The notes: generated from the letters alone by a model not told the origin. A DNA stretch of 34,351 bases from Bacteroidota bacterium (GCA_021820065.1 JAKAEE010000031.1:1-34351); one strand, 5' to 3'; shown: positions 1 through 6,640, counted from the first letter of the stretch. Program-made: numbers and translations.

Positions 1-130
1 TTAGTTTGACAAAACTTAGTTGCTCTTTGAAGTAGGTTGTAAAAGAAAGTTAATTTAAAAATTATTGGCGTTCGTTTTTCAAAGTTGCATTGCTGTTTTG
101 GGCTGCGGCTTAAAAACAACGTCGTTAGGC
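1..130 (+). repeat. Partial integron attC site (3' half), cut by window edge
   Basis: The stretch ends in a core site GTTAGGC at 124-130. Its last ~75 bases (ATTATTGGCG, GCATTGCTGTTTTGGGC, then CGTCGTTAGGC) recur in altered form at 1228-1298 and 2020-2085, each time just before a new gene. The matching RYYYAAC box of this site would lie left of the window and is not seen. I read it as the attC of an upstream cassette. Recombination would cut between G124 and T125, so the first complete cassette begins at 125. Confidence 0.7.
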
Positions 131-147
131 AATTACTGGAGTAATAA

Positions 148-1104
148 ATGAAGGTGAAAATTATTCAGATATGGATTATTCTTTTTTCAGTATGCTTTGC
201 TCAAAATAAATCCAGTGTGTTGCCAATTCTTTCATTAGCTAGTCATTATTCAAATGTTCCAACATTTGGACTAAGTCATCATTTAGATAATGATTATACT
301 ACTGGGAGTATATTTACGGCATTAGAAGGGGCATCTTATTTTTTCTCTCAACAACGTATAAATCTAATTCGCGATAATACTAGTTACCCAAATGTTTCTA
401 CTGATTTAATTAAATACAATAATAATGCACGGGGTATATCCGCATATGATTATTCAAAGTATTATGTCACAAGCCAATTAAAATACGTTCCAATAATGTT
501 ATCAGACATTGATCATTTTCTGGCATTTAGGAAATATTGGAAGAATGAAATGCATTCTGAATATGTCTCTCAATCAAATATTCTGGACTTAGTCTCTTCA
601 CCATTTCAAACAAGGTATTTAAAAGATCCAGAAATATTTATACCTATTTTAATTGCAGCATCAGTTCCATTTTGGGAGAGAAATGAAGAGAGATCCTTAT
701 TTAATACAAAAACAATTAACATCTTTGGAAAAGATTATGCTACAACTTCCGGTAGTGCATTAAAAATAGTAAATGATTTTTTGTTTTTATCATTAGTAGC
801 AGTCTCAGAAGAAGTGTTATTTAGAGGAATGTTGCAAAATTCACTTTCTGAAGCTGTCAGTCCAAACTTTGGACTGATAGTTTCATCAGTATTATTTGGA
901 CTGGCACATTTACCTAATCACAATTTGGTTTACTCATTGCGTGCAATGGCTGCCGGTTTTTATCTTGGCTGGCAATATCAAAAGTATAATAATAATCTAG
1001 GAAGGACGATAACTTTACATTTTCACATTGATTTTATGCCGGCTCTTATGAGCTTCTTTAAAAGTCCATCACAAACAAATGGTATTTATTGTGTCGGTTA
1101 TTAA
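148..1104 (+). CDS. CPBP (CAAX-like) family intramembrane metalloprotease, cassette-borne
   Basis: This 318-aa protein has the three signature motifs of the CPBP/Abi glutamic membrane protease family: E221-E222-x3-R226 (EEVLFR), F250-x3-H254 (FGLAH) and H291-x3-D295 (HFHID). These lie in a C-terminal half with several hydrophobic segments (about 160-175, 207-235, 240-256, 262-277). The N-terminus (MKVKIIQIWIILFSVCFAQ) looks like a signal peptide or signal anchor. Bacterial members cleave membrane proteins or peptides and are often linked to bacteriocin immunity or prenyl-protein-like processing; the substrate here cannot be told. The start has a GGAG box at 138-141, seven bases upstream. The gene fills cassette 1 (about 125-1292), in the same direction as the other cassette genes. 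The first ~150 residues show nothing I recognise. Confidence 0.8.
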   Translation: MKVKIIQIWIILFSVCFAQNKSSVLPILSLASHYSNVPTFGLSHHLDNDYTTGSIFTALEGASYFFSQQRINLIRDNTSYPNVSTDLIKYNNNARGISAYDYSKYYVTSQLKYVPIMLSDIDHFLAFRKYWKNEMHSEYVSQSNILDLVSSPFQTRYLKDPEIFIPILIAASVPFWERNEERSLFNTKTINIFGKDYATTSGSALKIVNDFLFLSLVAVSEEVLFRGMLQNSLSEAVSPNFGLIVSSVLFGLAHLPNHNLVYSLRAMAAGFYLGWQYQKYNNNLGRTITLHFHIDFMPALMSFFKSPSQTNGIYCVGY

Positions 1105-1108
1105 AATT

Positions 1109-1298
1109 GCCTAACCAGCTCTTCCACCCGACCGCTTCTTTTCAAAGCGGCATTTGAGAGATTATTGGGTTTGGTTGCAAAGTTGAGTGAGTATTTAAAG
1201 TTGTTCTAAAAAATAAATTAATTAAAAATTATTGGCTGTAGCTTTTCATTTCGTCATTGCTGTTTTTGGCGGACGGGTAAAAAGCCACGCCGTTAGGT
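1109..1298 (+). repeat. attC recombination site 1 of integron cassette array
   Basis: A 5' box GCCTAAC (1109-1115) and a 3' core GTTAGGT (1292-1298) bound a 190-bp stretch. Inside, ACCCGACCGC near 1126-1135 pairs with GCGGACGGGT near 1270-1279 with one mismatch, giving the inner stem expected of a folded attC bottom strand. The GCCTAAC box is the exact reverse complement of the core at 124-130, that is, of the 5' end of the same cassette. That relation is the standard hallmark of a mobile gene cassette. Length is in the range of long attC sites. Confidence 0.8.
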
Positions 1299-1357
1299 GC
1301 TATTAAAAGTTACAAGCAAAAAATAAGAATAGGAAATAAAGCATAGGCAATTAGAAT

Positions 1358-1816
1358 ATGAAAATCATATTAGCTTCTTTCATCTTTGTTCTTACCTCTT
1401 TATCACAAATATATTCACAATTCTCAATTGAGAAATTTATTGATGAACCCTTTAATCATAATATATCATCAGTTCAAGATAGTATTAAAAAGAAAGTGAT
1501 AGAAAAAGAAGTGATGAATTATAAAGGCATATTATACTATGATTGGATGGAACCAATTTCAATTAAAGTGGGCTATTTATTTGAAAAGAATGGCAAACAA
1601 AACGGAAAGGTAATTGGAAATGGAAAAGATAAACCTGAAGAAGCAAAAATATTATTTGATAAATTGAAGGAGATTCTTATTAAAAAATATGGTTCTAATG
1701 TTTCCGAGAATAGTATGTTAGGTTTGACTATGTTAATGTGGAAAGAGATTGATGGAATTTCTATAATGTTAACATCGAAGGAAGAGAAAACAATGTTAAC
1801 AATTATCAAAAATTAG
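1358..1816 (+). CDS. Small secreted protein of unknown function, cassette-borne
   Basis: This 152-aa protein starts with a convincing Sec signal peptide (MKIILASFIFVLTSLSQIYSQ). The mature part of about 130 residues is Lys/Glu-rich and soluble-looking. I recognise no family. It contains a YYDWMEPISIKVGYLFEKNGK stretch in its centre and a run of alternating hydrophobic residues at the C-terminus that suggest a compact alpha/beta fold. It occupies cassette 2 (about 1293-2079), whose long leader from 1293 to 1357 has only weak ribosome-binding similarity (AGGAAAT near 1331). The overlapping minus-strand frame at 1573-1809 is a shadow. Exported proteins of unknown function are a common class of integron cassette cargo. 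Confidence 0.7.
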   Translation: MKIILASFIFVLTSLSQIYSQFSIEKFIDEPFNHNISSVQDSIKKKVIEKEVMNYKGILYYDWMEPISIKVGYLFEKNGKQNGKVIGNGKDKPEEAKILFDKLKEILIKKYGSNVSENSMLGLTMLMWKEIDGISIMLTSKEEKTMLTIIKN

Positions 1817-1897
1817 TTTGTACATGGAATAAGAATATTAATAGTTTATCAAAAATGTAAATAGTAAAAACAAATTAAATAAAAGGTAGTCGTGTGC

Positions 1898-2085
1898 ACC
1901 TAACCAGCGGATCAAGCTGACTGCGTGCCTCCGTTCGGGTTTTGTGTTGTAATTAAGTAAGTTTGTATCCATTAGGTTCTTGTTCTAAGTAGTCGTTCTA
2001 TGAAAATTAATTTAAAATATTTGGCGTTTGTGGTCTTAGCAGCATTGCTGTTCTGGGCGGCGGGTTATCTGCAACGTCGTTATGC
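1898..2085 (+). repeat. attC recombination site 2 of integron cassette array
   Basis: The 5' box ACCTAAC (1898-1904) and the 3' core GTTATGC (2079-2085) are 188 bp apart. The nine bases GCACCTAAC (1896-1904) are the perfect reverse complement of GTTAGGTGC at 1292-1300, the 5' end of the same cassette. The 3' portion repeats the family consensus seen at 54-130 and 1228-1298 (TATTTGGCG, GCATTGCTGTTCTGGGC, GGGTTAT, CGTCGTTATGC). The core departs from GTTRRRY at one position (T for R), a variation found in natural attC sites. Confidence 0.75.
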
Positions 2086-2355
2086 ATTTTAATTAATAGA
2101 GGATAGATAGCCATGTACATAGCGCGCTGTCATATGCCATAAAGGTTTTGTTGGTACTAAATGTAGTTAATAATAAAGATTTTGTTTTTAAATGCCTCCC
2201 GCCCAATCAACACGGACAGCCCCGAATCAAGTTCGGGGTAAACTAATTTCAGTGTGGCATCCCGATTTCGCTAAAGCACATTGGGACAGATAAATAAAAG
2301 TTGTTGCGGTTAATTGGCATTCTTATTCTGGGCTGCCGGTTAGTAGCAAGTGCCG
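2080..2355 (+). other. Apparently gene-less cassette 3
   Basis: Between the core at 2079-2085 and the next core-like GTTACAT at 2355-2361 there is one cassette-sized unit of about 276 bp. No reading frame on either strand is long enough to support a gene; the only ATG-led frame at its start (2113) closes after nine codons. It contains a perfect hairpin at 2220-2238 and a degenerate attC in its second half. Either it is a non-coding cassette, for example a promoter or RNA unit, or it is the decayed remains of one. Confidence 0.45.
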
Positions 2356-2361
2356 TTACAT
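2205..2361 (+). repeat. Degenerate attC-like site 3
   Basis: The 3' core-like GTTACAT is at 2355-2361 and the preceding bases (GGCATT, TTCTGGGCTGCCGGTTA) match the attC family. ACGGACAGCCC near 2212-2221 can pair with GGGCTGCCGGT near 2332-2342 allowing one bulge. A possible but poor 5' box is AATCAAC at 2205-2211, so the left boundary is uncertain. The stretch TTGGGACAGATAAATAAAAG at 2281-2300 recurs nearly unchanged inside attC 4 (3076-3092). Confidence 0.5.
2220..2238. repeat. Perfect 7-bp hairpin
   Basis: CCCCGAA (2220-2226) and TTCGGGG (2232-2238) are perfect inverse repeats around a 5-base loop TCAAG. It lies inside the degenerate attC-like stretch of cassette 3. It is not followed by a T-run on the plus strand, so a simple intrinsic terminator is not supported; it more likely belongs to the folded recombination-site structure. 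Confidence 0.5.
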
Positions 2362-2438
2362 GCTCAGAAAGTAAACTTGATGCTGTCGTAATATGGTCTT
2401 ATATTTAGTCCAGAATAAAGACAATAAAAGGATGCAAA

Positions 2439-2729
2439 ATGAAGAACATCTTAGTTGCAAATGATATAATCCCAGTTGGTCAATTCAAATCTGGGTTGGC
2501 TAAATATCTTAAAGAAATACAGAATAAGCGTAATTCTTTGATTATCACTCAAAATGGTAAACCCGCTGGAGTATTAATCTCTCCATCAGAATTTGATGAT
2601 TTGAGACAAACTAAACTTTTCATTGATACAATTTCACGAGGTTTATCAGATTCTGAAAGAGGAGAAGTGCTGTCCACTTCTCAACTTCGAAGTGAACTTC
2701 AAAAAACAAGAGTCAGAAAAGAAAGATGA
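2439..2729 (+). CDS. Phd/YefM-type antitoxin
   Basis: This 96-aa protein has the layout of Phd/YefM antitoxins. It begins IIPVGQFKSGLAKYLKEIQ, the beta-helix start that mediates dimerisation and DNA binding, followed by LIITQNGKPAGVLISPSEFDDL, a family-typical strand-turn-strand. The C-terminal tail from about residue 60 is charged and probably unfolded until it wraps the toxin. An AAAGGA box precedes the ATG. Its stop overlaps the start of the downstream toxin (ATGA, 2726-2729), so the two are translationally coupled, antitoxin first. Family members bind and repress their own promoter. The pair fills cassette 4 and would stabilise the array against loss. Confidence 0.85.
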   Translation: MKNILVANDIIPVGQFKSGLAKYLKEIQNKRNSLIITQNGKPAGVLISPSEFDDLRQTKLFIDTISRGLSDSERGEVLSTSQLRSELQKTRVRKER

Positions 2730-3031
2730 AAATATTCTGGACGAAAGAAGCATTACTTCGATTACAAGAAATTGAAGAATACATCTCAAGAGATAATCCT
2801 GTTGCTGCTATCGAGTTTGTTGATAAGTTGATTTCGGTTGCAGAGGTAATAGTTGATTATCCAGAGAAAGGTCGAATTGTGCCGGAATTGTCTATTGAGA
2901 AAATCCGTGAAGTCCTCCATAAGAATTATCGTATTGTTTACTTGACGAAGAAAAACTCAATAGACATTCTTACAGTATTTGAAGGACATCAATTATTAAA
3001 AAAGGAAGAAATATTTAAAGGCAAAGATTGA
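2726..3031 (+). CDS. RelE/ParE superfamily toxin
   Basis: This 101-aa protein matches the RelE/ParE fold: MKIFWTKEALLRLQEIEEYI at the start, an AAIEFVDKLI helix, then YPEKGRIVPEL and IREVLHKNYRIVYLTKKNSIDILTVFEGHQ with the usual beta strands ending in the conserved Arg-Ile-Val-Tyr segment. The YRIVY and LTVFEGHQLL ending resembles ParE/RelE proteins of the plasmid-stabilisation family. Whether it cleaves mRNA on the ribosome (RelE) or blocks gyrase (ParE) cannot be decided from sequence reading. It overlaps the antitoxin by 4 bases and is followed directly by attC 4. Confidence 0.85.
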   Translation: MKIFWTKEALLRLQEIEEYISRDNPVAAIEFVDKLISVAEVIVDYPEKGRIVPELSIEKIREVLHKNYRIVYLTKKNSIDILTVFEGHQLLKKEEIFKGKD

Positions 3032-3038
3032 GAAAAGT

Positions 3039-3152
3039 ATATAACCGCTAAAAAAAGTATCCCGCAAAGAACCATTGGACAGGTAAATAAAAGTTGCGCC
3101 CGTTTCGACTAGCGAAGCGCGGCGAGCGCGTTAATAGACAACTTCGTTACCA
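3039..3152 (+). repeat. attC-like site 4
   Basis: ATATAAC (3039-3045) and the core GTTACCA (3146-3152) bound a 114-bp stretch after the toxin gene. ATATAAC differs by one base from the reverse complement of GTTACAT at 2355-2361, the start of the same cassette. The middle holds GCGAAGCGCGGCGAGCGCG, able to form GC-rich hairpins. It is shorter and more degenerate than attC 1 and 2, but it sits exactly at the junction between two toxin-antitoxin modules. Confidence 0.55.
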
Positions 3153-3234
3153 CCTACATCAAAATTGTATAGTGTTTTTTACAATGTTTTCATTTATATT
3201 TTTGAAGACATTTAAAACAAAATAATGTAAAAAA

Positions 3235-3522
3235 ATGAGTAATGAATATTCAGAAAAGATTGCAAATTGCTTTAGAAACAAACCCGTAAAAAGGGCATTT
3301 TTATTTGGCTCTGCTGCACGAGGCGAAGATGACGAACTTAGTGATGTCGATATATTGGTTGAATTGGATTACTCTCAACCAATCGGTCTCGGCTTTGTGA
3401 GAATGAAACTTGAATTGGAAGATTTATTAAAAAGAAAAGTTGACATTCTTACTAGTAATAGTGTTTCAAAGTATATCCGGCCATTTATTGATTCAGAAAA
3501 AATATTAATATATGAGAAATAG
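3235..3522 (+). CDS. mntA: MntA-type minimal nucleotidyltransferase antitoxin
   Basis: This 95-aa protein has the nucleotidyltransferase signature GSX10DXD, with G25-S26 and D37-V38-D39, in the form GSAARGEDDELSDVDILVE (25-43). This is the core of MNT-domain antitoxins of type VII systems. Characterised MntA proteins transfer AMP to a tyrosine of the HEPN partner HepT and so switch off its RNase. The next gene encodes that partner and begins 11 bases before this one ends. The catalytic motif is intact, so an active enzyme is expected. There is no strong ribosome binding site before the ATG, only an A-rich stretch. Symbol given by family resemblance. Confidence 0.85.
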   Translation: MSNEYSEKIANCFRNKPVKRAFLFGSAARGEDDELSDVDILVELDYSQPIGLGFVRMKLELEDLLKRKVDILTSNSVSKYIRPFIDSEKILIYEK

Positions 3523-3856
3523 TTTAGGCGATAAGGCAAGATTACAACATATTTATGATGCGATTCTTGAAATCGAATCTTATGTCCAAGAATCGACTTA
3601 TGACATGTTCCAGTCCAATACAATGATGCAATTTGCTTGCGTAAAACAATTAGAAATTATCGGCGAAGCAGCAAATCATCTTACCCCTCATTTCAAAAAT
3701 CTCTATTCAGAAATACAATGGCGTGAAATAATAGATTTAAGAAATTTATTAATCCACGAATATTTTGGTATTGATACTAAAATTGTATGGGATATAATAA
3801 AAACAGACATTGTTTCATTAAAGCCACATATCAAAGAAATTCTAGAACAACTATAA
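3512..3856 (+). CDS. hepT: HepT-type HEPN ribonuclease toxin (DUF86)
   Basis: This 114-aa, mostly helical protein carries the HEPN RX4HXY motif as R77-N-L-L-I-H82-E-Y84. R and H form the RNase active site of the dimer, and the tyrosine is the residue that MntA AMPylates in characterised systems. The order nucleotidyltransferase then HEPN, with overlapping frames, is the classical MntA-HepT arrangement. With all three residues present the toxin should be functional and controllable. It is the last recognisable cassette gene; the sequence after it decays before nagB. Confidence 0.85.
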   Translation: MRNSLGDKARLQHIYDAILEIESYVQESTYDMFQSNTMMQFACVKQLEIIGEAANHLTPHFKNLYSEIQWREIIDLRNLLIHEYFGIDTKIVWDIIKTDIVSLKPHIKEILEQL

Positions 3857-4110
3857 ACAAGTGCTCACCGCTTAAAAAAGATCGCGCAAAAGCACGGGAC
3901 AGCTTAAATCAATAGATCATGCTGAGTTCAGTTCTTCTCTTCCCCATTTATAGTGTAACGCTTCTGCGGCAGAATAGAACGTATTACAAAAAAAAATGAG
4001 GATCAATCATAAACTGCTGCTATTCATTTCAATAATACTTTTAGTGCGACAGAATAATCTTACTAAAATTTATTAATTATATTTCAGAGTCGAAAAGCGA
4101 AGGAGCACTT
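3857..4110 (+). other. Gene-free junction with decayed attC-like sequence, end of array
   Basis: No gene is visible in these 254 bases. The first part (ACCGCTTAAAAAAG, GCGCAAAAGCAC, GGGACAGCTTAAATC, about 3866-3910) lines up with the left half of attC 4 (ACCGCTAAAAAAAG, CCGCAAAGAACC, GGACAGGTAAATAA, about 3044-3090), so it looks like a worn attC. No matching GTTRRRY end follows. The remainder up to 4099 should contain the nagB promoter, which I cannot place with confidence. AAGGAG at 4100-4105 is the nagB ribosome binding site. Confidence 0.45.
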
Positions 4111-4926
4111 ATGCGTCTAATTATCCAACCGGATTATTCGTTGGTTTCCAAGTGGGCTGCAAATTATGTAGCCAAAAGAATTCTTGAGTTCAAACCTTTT
4201 GCCAAAAAAAGATTTGTTCTTGGTTTGCCGACCGGCACTTCCCCGCTTGGGATGTATCAAGAACTGATAAAGCTAAACCGCAAAGGCAAAATTTCATTTA
4301 AGTATGTAACCACTTTTAACATGGACGAATATGTAGGTCTGCCGGAAGATCATCCTGAAAGCTATCACTCTTTCATGTGGAATAATTTGTTCAAACATAT
4401 TGACACAGACAAAAAGTTCGTAAACATTCTCGACGGCAATGCCAAAGACCTTGATAAAGAATGCGCGTCTTACGAAAAGAAAATCGCAGACTCCGGTGGC
4501 ATTAAACTTTTTATCGGCGGTATTGGTCCAGATGGACACATTGCTTTTAACGAACCTGGTTCTTCGTTAGGTTCGCTAACAAGAGTAAAATCTCTTACGA
4601 TGGATACAATTGTTGCCAACTCAAGATTCTTCGATAATAAAATTGATAAAGTTCCAAAGACAGCATTAACGGTCGGCGTCAAAACAGTTCTCGATGCCAA
4701 TGAAGTTATGCTTATCATTAGCGGGTTGAGCAAAGCGAGAGCTCTTGCAAAAGTTGTGGAAGAAGGTGTGAATCACATGTGGACTGTAAGCGCGTTACAG
4801 CTTCATCCGAAAGGTATAATTGTCTGCGACGATGCTTCTACTTATGAATTGAAAGTTGGTACAGTTAAATACTTCAAAGATATTGAAGCATCGAACTTGG
4901 ACCCCGACACACTGTTTATGAGTTAA
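4111..4926 (+). CDS. nagB: Glucosamine-6-phosphate deaminase
   Basis: Converts glucosamine 6-phosphate to fructose 6-phosphate plus ammonia, feeding amino sugars into glycolysis. The 271-aa protein follows E. coli NagB almost without gaps, so numbering is shared. Catalytic D72 (FNMDEYVGL), D141 and H143 (DGHIAFNEP) and E148 are present, and so is the phosphate-binding LPTGTSPLG loop. The residues that bind the allosteric activator GlcNAc-6-phosphate in the E. coli enzyme, S151, S152, R158 and K160, are also kept. AAGGAG ends five bases before the ATG. It stands alone on the plus strand, converging on acpS with a 55-base gap. It is the first core gene after the cassette array, and no nagA or amino-sugar transporter is next to it. 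Confidence 0.96.
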   Translation: MRLIIQPDYSLVSKWAANYVAKRILEFKPFAKKRFVLGLPTGTSPLGMYQELIKLNRKGKISFKYVTTFNMDEYVGLPEDHPESYHSFMWNNLFKHIDTDKKFVNILDGNAKDLDKECASYEKKIADSGGIKLFIGGIGPDGHIAFNEPGSSLGSLTRVKSLTMDTIVANSRFFDNKIDKVPKTALTVGVKTVLDANEVMLIISGLSKARALAKVVEEGVNHMWTVSALQLHPKGIIVCDDASTYELKVGTVKYFKDIEASNLDPDTLFMS

Positions 4927-4981
4927 GAAAGAAAAAGAATTTCTATGGTAGTAATTTTTGAGGAATATTTTCTGCCCGGAC

Positions 4982-5368
4982 TCATCCGGAATTTTTTGTC
5001 GAATAGACTATCGCTACGCATGTAACGTAGTTATCGGAATGGCTCATGGAGATTTTTATTTCTTTGCCGTCGTTGAGGTAATCTTTCAGTTCGCCGTAGA
5101 ATTTCACTTTCGGCAAACCGTTCACTTCGTTAAATATTTCGATGTCTTGCCAGCTGTAAACTTTGTCAGTATCGGATGAAAGCGCTTTGTAAATTGCTTC
5201 TTTAGCCGCGAACCGTGCGGCAAGATGCTGATACTTATTTTTGCGGGAGAGCGAGTAATCAATTTCAAGCTGGGTGTAAATTTTTCTTAAGAAGCTTTCG
5301 CCTAATTTATCCACGCTCTCTTTGATGCGGTGAATTTCGATTATATCTATTCCGATTCCAAGTACCAT
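4982..5368 (-). CDS. acpS: Holo-[acyl-carrier-protein] synthase
   Basis: Transfers 4'-phosphopantetheine from CoA to the serine of apo-ACP, activating fatty acid synthesis. The 128-aa length is normal for the trimeric AcpS type. The family start GIGIDIIEIHRI includes the Mg-binding Asp (D8), and RFAAKEAIYKAL includes the second metal ligand (E57) and the catalytic-region Lys. I chose ATG at 5368 because family members begin Met-x-x-GIGIDI; the frame can be extended four codons to a TTG at 5380. It directly follows the MCE-domain gene (stop at 5381) and is the last gene of the minus-strand run. Confidence 0.93.
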   Translation of the reverse strand: MVLGIGIDIIEIHRIKESVDKLGESFLRKIYTQLEIDYSLSRKNKYQHLAARFAAKEAIYKALSSDTDKVYSWQDIEIFNEVNGLPKVKFYGELKDYLNDGKEIKISMSHSDNYVTCVAIVYSTKNSG

Positions 5369-5380
5369 GCTGCGTGCCAA

Positions 5381-6289
5381 CTAAAAAATGTGGGCGTTAA
5401 CTTCAACTCCTTTGGACTTCAACTGCTCGACAAGAATCTTGGTAAGATCTTTTACTTGTCCAATAGTAGCTTTTAAGTCGTTCATCAAATCTTTATCATT
5501 AAGAAATTTGCCAAGATTGTTCTGGCTGGCGTTGGTTTGATCCATAAATGTATTCACTTTTGTCAGCAAGTCCTTAGATGTAACAAGGACATCATGAATG
5601 GATGAAATTGTCGCGGAGATCGAATCGCGGTTCGTTTTAATAAAGTCGTTAATATTTTTAGTCAGTTCATTTCCGCTTTTCAATATCCGGTTAATTTCGG
5701 CGCTGTTGTTTTTCAAAAGCAAGTTCAAGTTTTCTGTAACGCCGGATAGATTTGCTACGGATGTTTTCAAATCCTTATTAAACTTCTGATCGGTCAAAGT
5801 TTGATTGACTGCATTTAACGAAATCTTTACTTGTTTTATCACGTCAACCAAATCGTTCTGTACGCTTCCAAGCATTGCCATCGATGTTGCTACATCGCCG
5901 ACAAACTCGCCGCGCTGGGTTTTGGCATAATCCATTGCAAGGTTAGAATTGCCGGGATAAATTTCTACCTTCTTCCCACCCATCAAATCAAGCATCATCA
6001 CGGAAAACTTTGCGTCTTCTTTGAGCGCAATGTCACCATCCAAATTAAGTTTTGTCATTACCACGTTACCTGTGAGGTTTATATCGTCAACATAACCTTT
6101 GCGCACGCCGTTAATCATAACCGGATCGCCAACAGTGAGTCCCGCAACCGAACCGAACTCAACAGAAATTTCTTTACGATTTGCGTTAACGGTTATATTC
6201 TTCGCCCAGCCGAGTATCCATAAAAAAATAAACAATCCGGCAACAACAGTGATTCCAACTTTGATGTCAGTTCTTCTTTGGTCTCTCAT
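5381..6289 (-). CDS. MCE/MlaD-domain lipid-transport protein
   Basis: The 302-aa protein has one N-terminal membrane segment (about 13-30, ITVVAGLFIFLWILGW) and then an MCE domain (about 37-115, ISVEFGSVAGLTVGDPVMINGVRKGYV). A long helical tail with Asn/Leu-rich heptad-like spacing (about 140-290) follows. MlaD proteins sit in the inner membrane facing the periplasm and are the substrate-binding subunit of ABC systems that move phospholipids between membranes. The tail probably forms the tube or needle seen in longer MCE proteins. No MlaE permease or MlaF ATPase gene is in the window, so partners are elsewhere. It starts inside the end of the upstream small membrane protein gene (23-base overlap). 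Confidence 0.85.
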   Translation of the reverse strand: MRDQRRTDIKVGITVVAGLFIFLWILGWAKNITVNANRKEISVEFGSVAGLTVGDPVMINGVRKGYVDDINLTGNVVMTKLNLDGDIALKEDAKFSVMMLDLMGGKKVEIYPGNSNLAMDYAKTQRGEFVGDVATSMAMLGSVQNDLVDVIKQVKISLNAVNQTLTDQKFNKDLKTSVANLSGVTENLNLLLKNNSAEINRILKSGNELTKNINDFIKTNRDSISATISSIHDVLVTSKDLLTKVNTFMDQTNASQNNLGKFLNDKDLMNDLKATIGQVKDLTKILVEQLKSKGVEVNAHIF

Positions 6290-6638
6290 ATCTCGCTATG
6301 ATTAATTTGAAATGGTTGTAATCTGTCGAATTAATCTCTCGATCACTAGTTATAGCCCTTGCCTCGCTAAAAACATCTTGGACTTCTTCTATCGCTTTAT
6401 CGAAAGGCAAATTTTTAGCAATCCCAACAAACTTTTCAATATCGGTTCTTAATGAATCTTTATATATGGAAGCTTTCACACTATCCATTCCGCTGTGAAA
6501 TTCACTTAAGCCTGCATTTATAATTTTTTCTTTTGCAAATTCTTTGAAAGAATCTTTTTTGTATTTCACAAGATAAACAACGACGCCAACAATTAGTGTA
6601 AAAAGAACTATCGAAGTTACAAAGCAGCCTTTTTTCAT
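6267..6638 (-). CDS. Small single-pass membrane protein, unknown function, coupled to mlaD-like gene
   Basis: The 123-aa protein has a single hydrophobic segment (about residues 5-24, FVTSIVLFTLIVGVVVYLV) followed by a Lys-rich stop-transfer stretch and a mostly helical soluble region of about 95 residues. I recognise no family. It begins two bases after the CorC-like gene ends, and its 3' end overlaps the MCE gene by 23 bases, so it should be made together with both. A role as an accessory subunit of the MCE protein or a membrane-bound adaptor is possible, but only context supports it. Confidence 0.75.
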   Translation of the reverse strand: MKKGCFVTSIVLFTLIVGVVVYLVKYKKDSFKEFAKEKIINAGLSEFHSGMDSVKASIYKDSLRTDIEKFVGIAKNLPFDKAIEEVQDVFSEARAITSDREINSTDYNHFKLIIARYERPKKN

Positions 6639-6640
6639 TC

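Noticed and set aside
54..2085. Repeated GCATTGCTG-type motifs as a CRISPR array
   Set aside because: The copies are few, imperfect and about 800-1000 bases apart with genes between them, and they end in integron-type cores. This is not a CRISPR layout.
5369..5380. TTG-initiated extension of acpS by four residues
   Set aside because: AcpS proteins start right before GIGIDI, and the TTG has no ribosome binding site.
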